DNA of 53,153 nt from Bacteroidales bacterium (GTDB lineage: Bacteria; Bacteroidota; Bacteroidia; Bacteroidales; UBA7960), in NCBI GenBank assembly GCA_003559475.1, contig PWLF01000020.1, positions 1 to 53,153 of the forward strand, given 5' to 3'. Below are positions 53,064-53,153 of this stretch, in pieces. The notes beneath the pieces were generated by a model. It saw nothing but the letters and a program-made list of their open reading frames with translations, was not told where the DNA came from and did no database searches. The stretch's first letter is position 1. Every line of letters begins with the position of its first letter. The position numbers were made by a program, and so were the translations under genes.

Positions 53064-53153
53064 CAAAATCCCGAATGGACGGGACAAGCATCAAGCCCAA
53101 ACAAAGCGTCCTCGCGCTCTGTGATAAGTCAAGAATTACTACCAAAGTAGGTA

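Overview
The window is chromosomal DNA from a Bacteroidota bacterium, probably Bacteroidales/Marinilabiliales-like. It is AT-rich, by eye about 30% G+C. Evidence for the phylum: T9SS type A C-terminal sorting domains, gliding genes gldF/gldG, Bacteroidota-restricted families (DUF4294, DUF4295, the DUF6452-DUF6048 pair, alternative GlmU, a FISUMP-domain protein), TAnnTTTGC-type -7 promoter boxes and no Shine-Dalgarno motifs. Most of the window is core housekeeping sequence; little of it looks recently acquired.

Layout. 1-1540 holds a decayed IS4-type insertion sequence whose terminal inverted repeats are intact, followed by a palindromic repeat. 1543-10868 (minus strand) carries a secreted M14 carboxypeptidase, dapA with a small partner, a flavin reductase, ribD, ftsY-rimO, rpmG-DUF4295 and a thioredoxin-like protein. 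11108-16284 has an orphan peptide-type ABC permease, pcm, and a polysaccharide pair (Gfo/Idh oxidoreductase and polyprenyl-phosphate sugar transferase). 16361-19959 is the protein quality-control cluster tig-clpP-clpX with tRNA-Leu. 20154-25351 has a collagen-like surface protein with a T9SS partner, aroK, and gldF-gldG.

25472-31874 is the most interesting stretch. It is a tightly packed minus-strand run encoding a 1041-residue ABCG-like transporter with TerB-like and FHA-like N-terminal regions, a lipoprotein, two paralogous secreted proteins, a lone receiver domain, and a SAM hydroxide adenosyltransferase overlapping the receiver gene by 8 bases. 32231-36511 (plus strand) carries an ECF sigma factor, aspartate kinase, the DUF6452-DUF6048 pair and an unrecognised secreted protein. 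36588-41158 holds tRNA-Arg, lon, alternative GlmU and rpmE2. 41307-46506 has a glycosyltransferase, NhaC, and an unusual SppA fused to an outer-membrane-barrel-like N-terminus. 46884-52812 has a FISUMP protein, an HD-domain protein, an S41 protease, rfaE2, folA and a secreted protein family often mislabelled asparagine synthetase B. The last 340 bases hold short tandem and palindromic repeats.

How the genes fit together. Envelope work dominates: T9SS cargo and gliding components, LPS/polysaccharide precursor enzymes (rfaE2, alternative GlmU, sugar transferase), and envelope proteases (SppA, S41). Proteostasis is well represented (Tig, ClpXP, Lon, FtsY, Pcm). Two repeat families link distant intergenic regions: a ~160-bp hairpin repeat present in opposite orientations at about 5.9 and 22.7 kb, and a CGCAAAG-rich palindrome at about 1.2 and 7.3 kb. 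All assignments come from reading motifs by eye; no database search was run.
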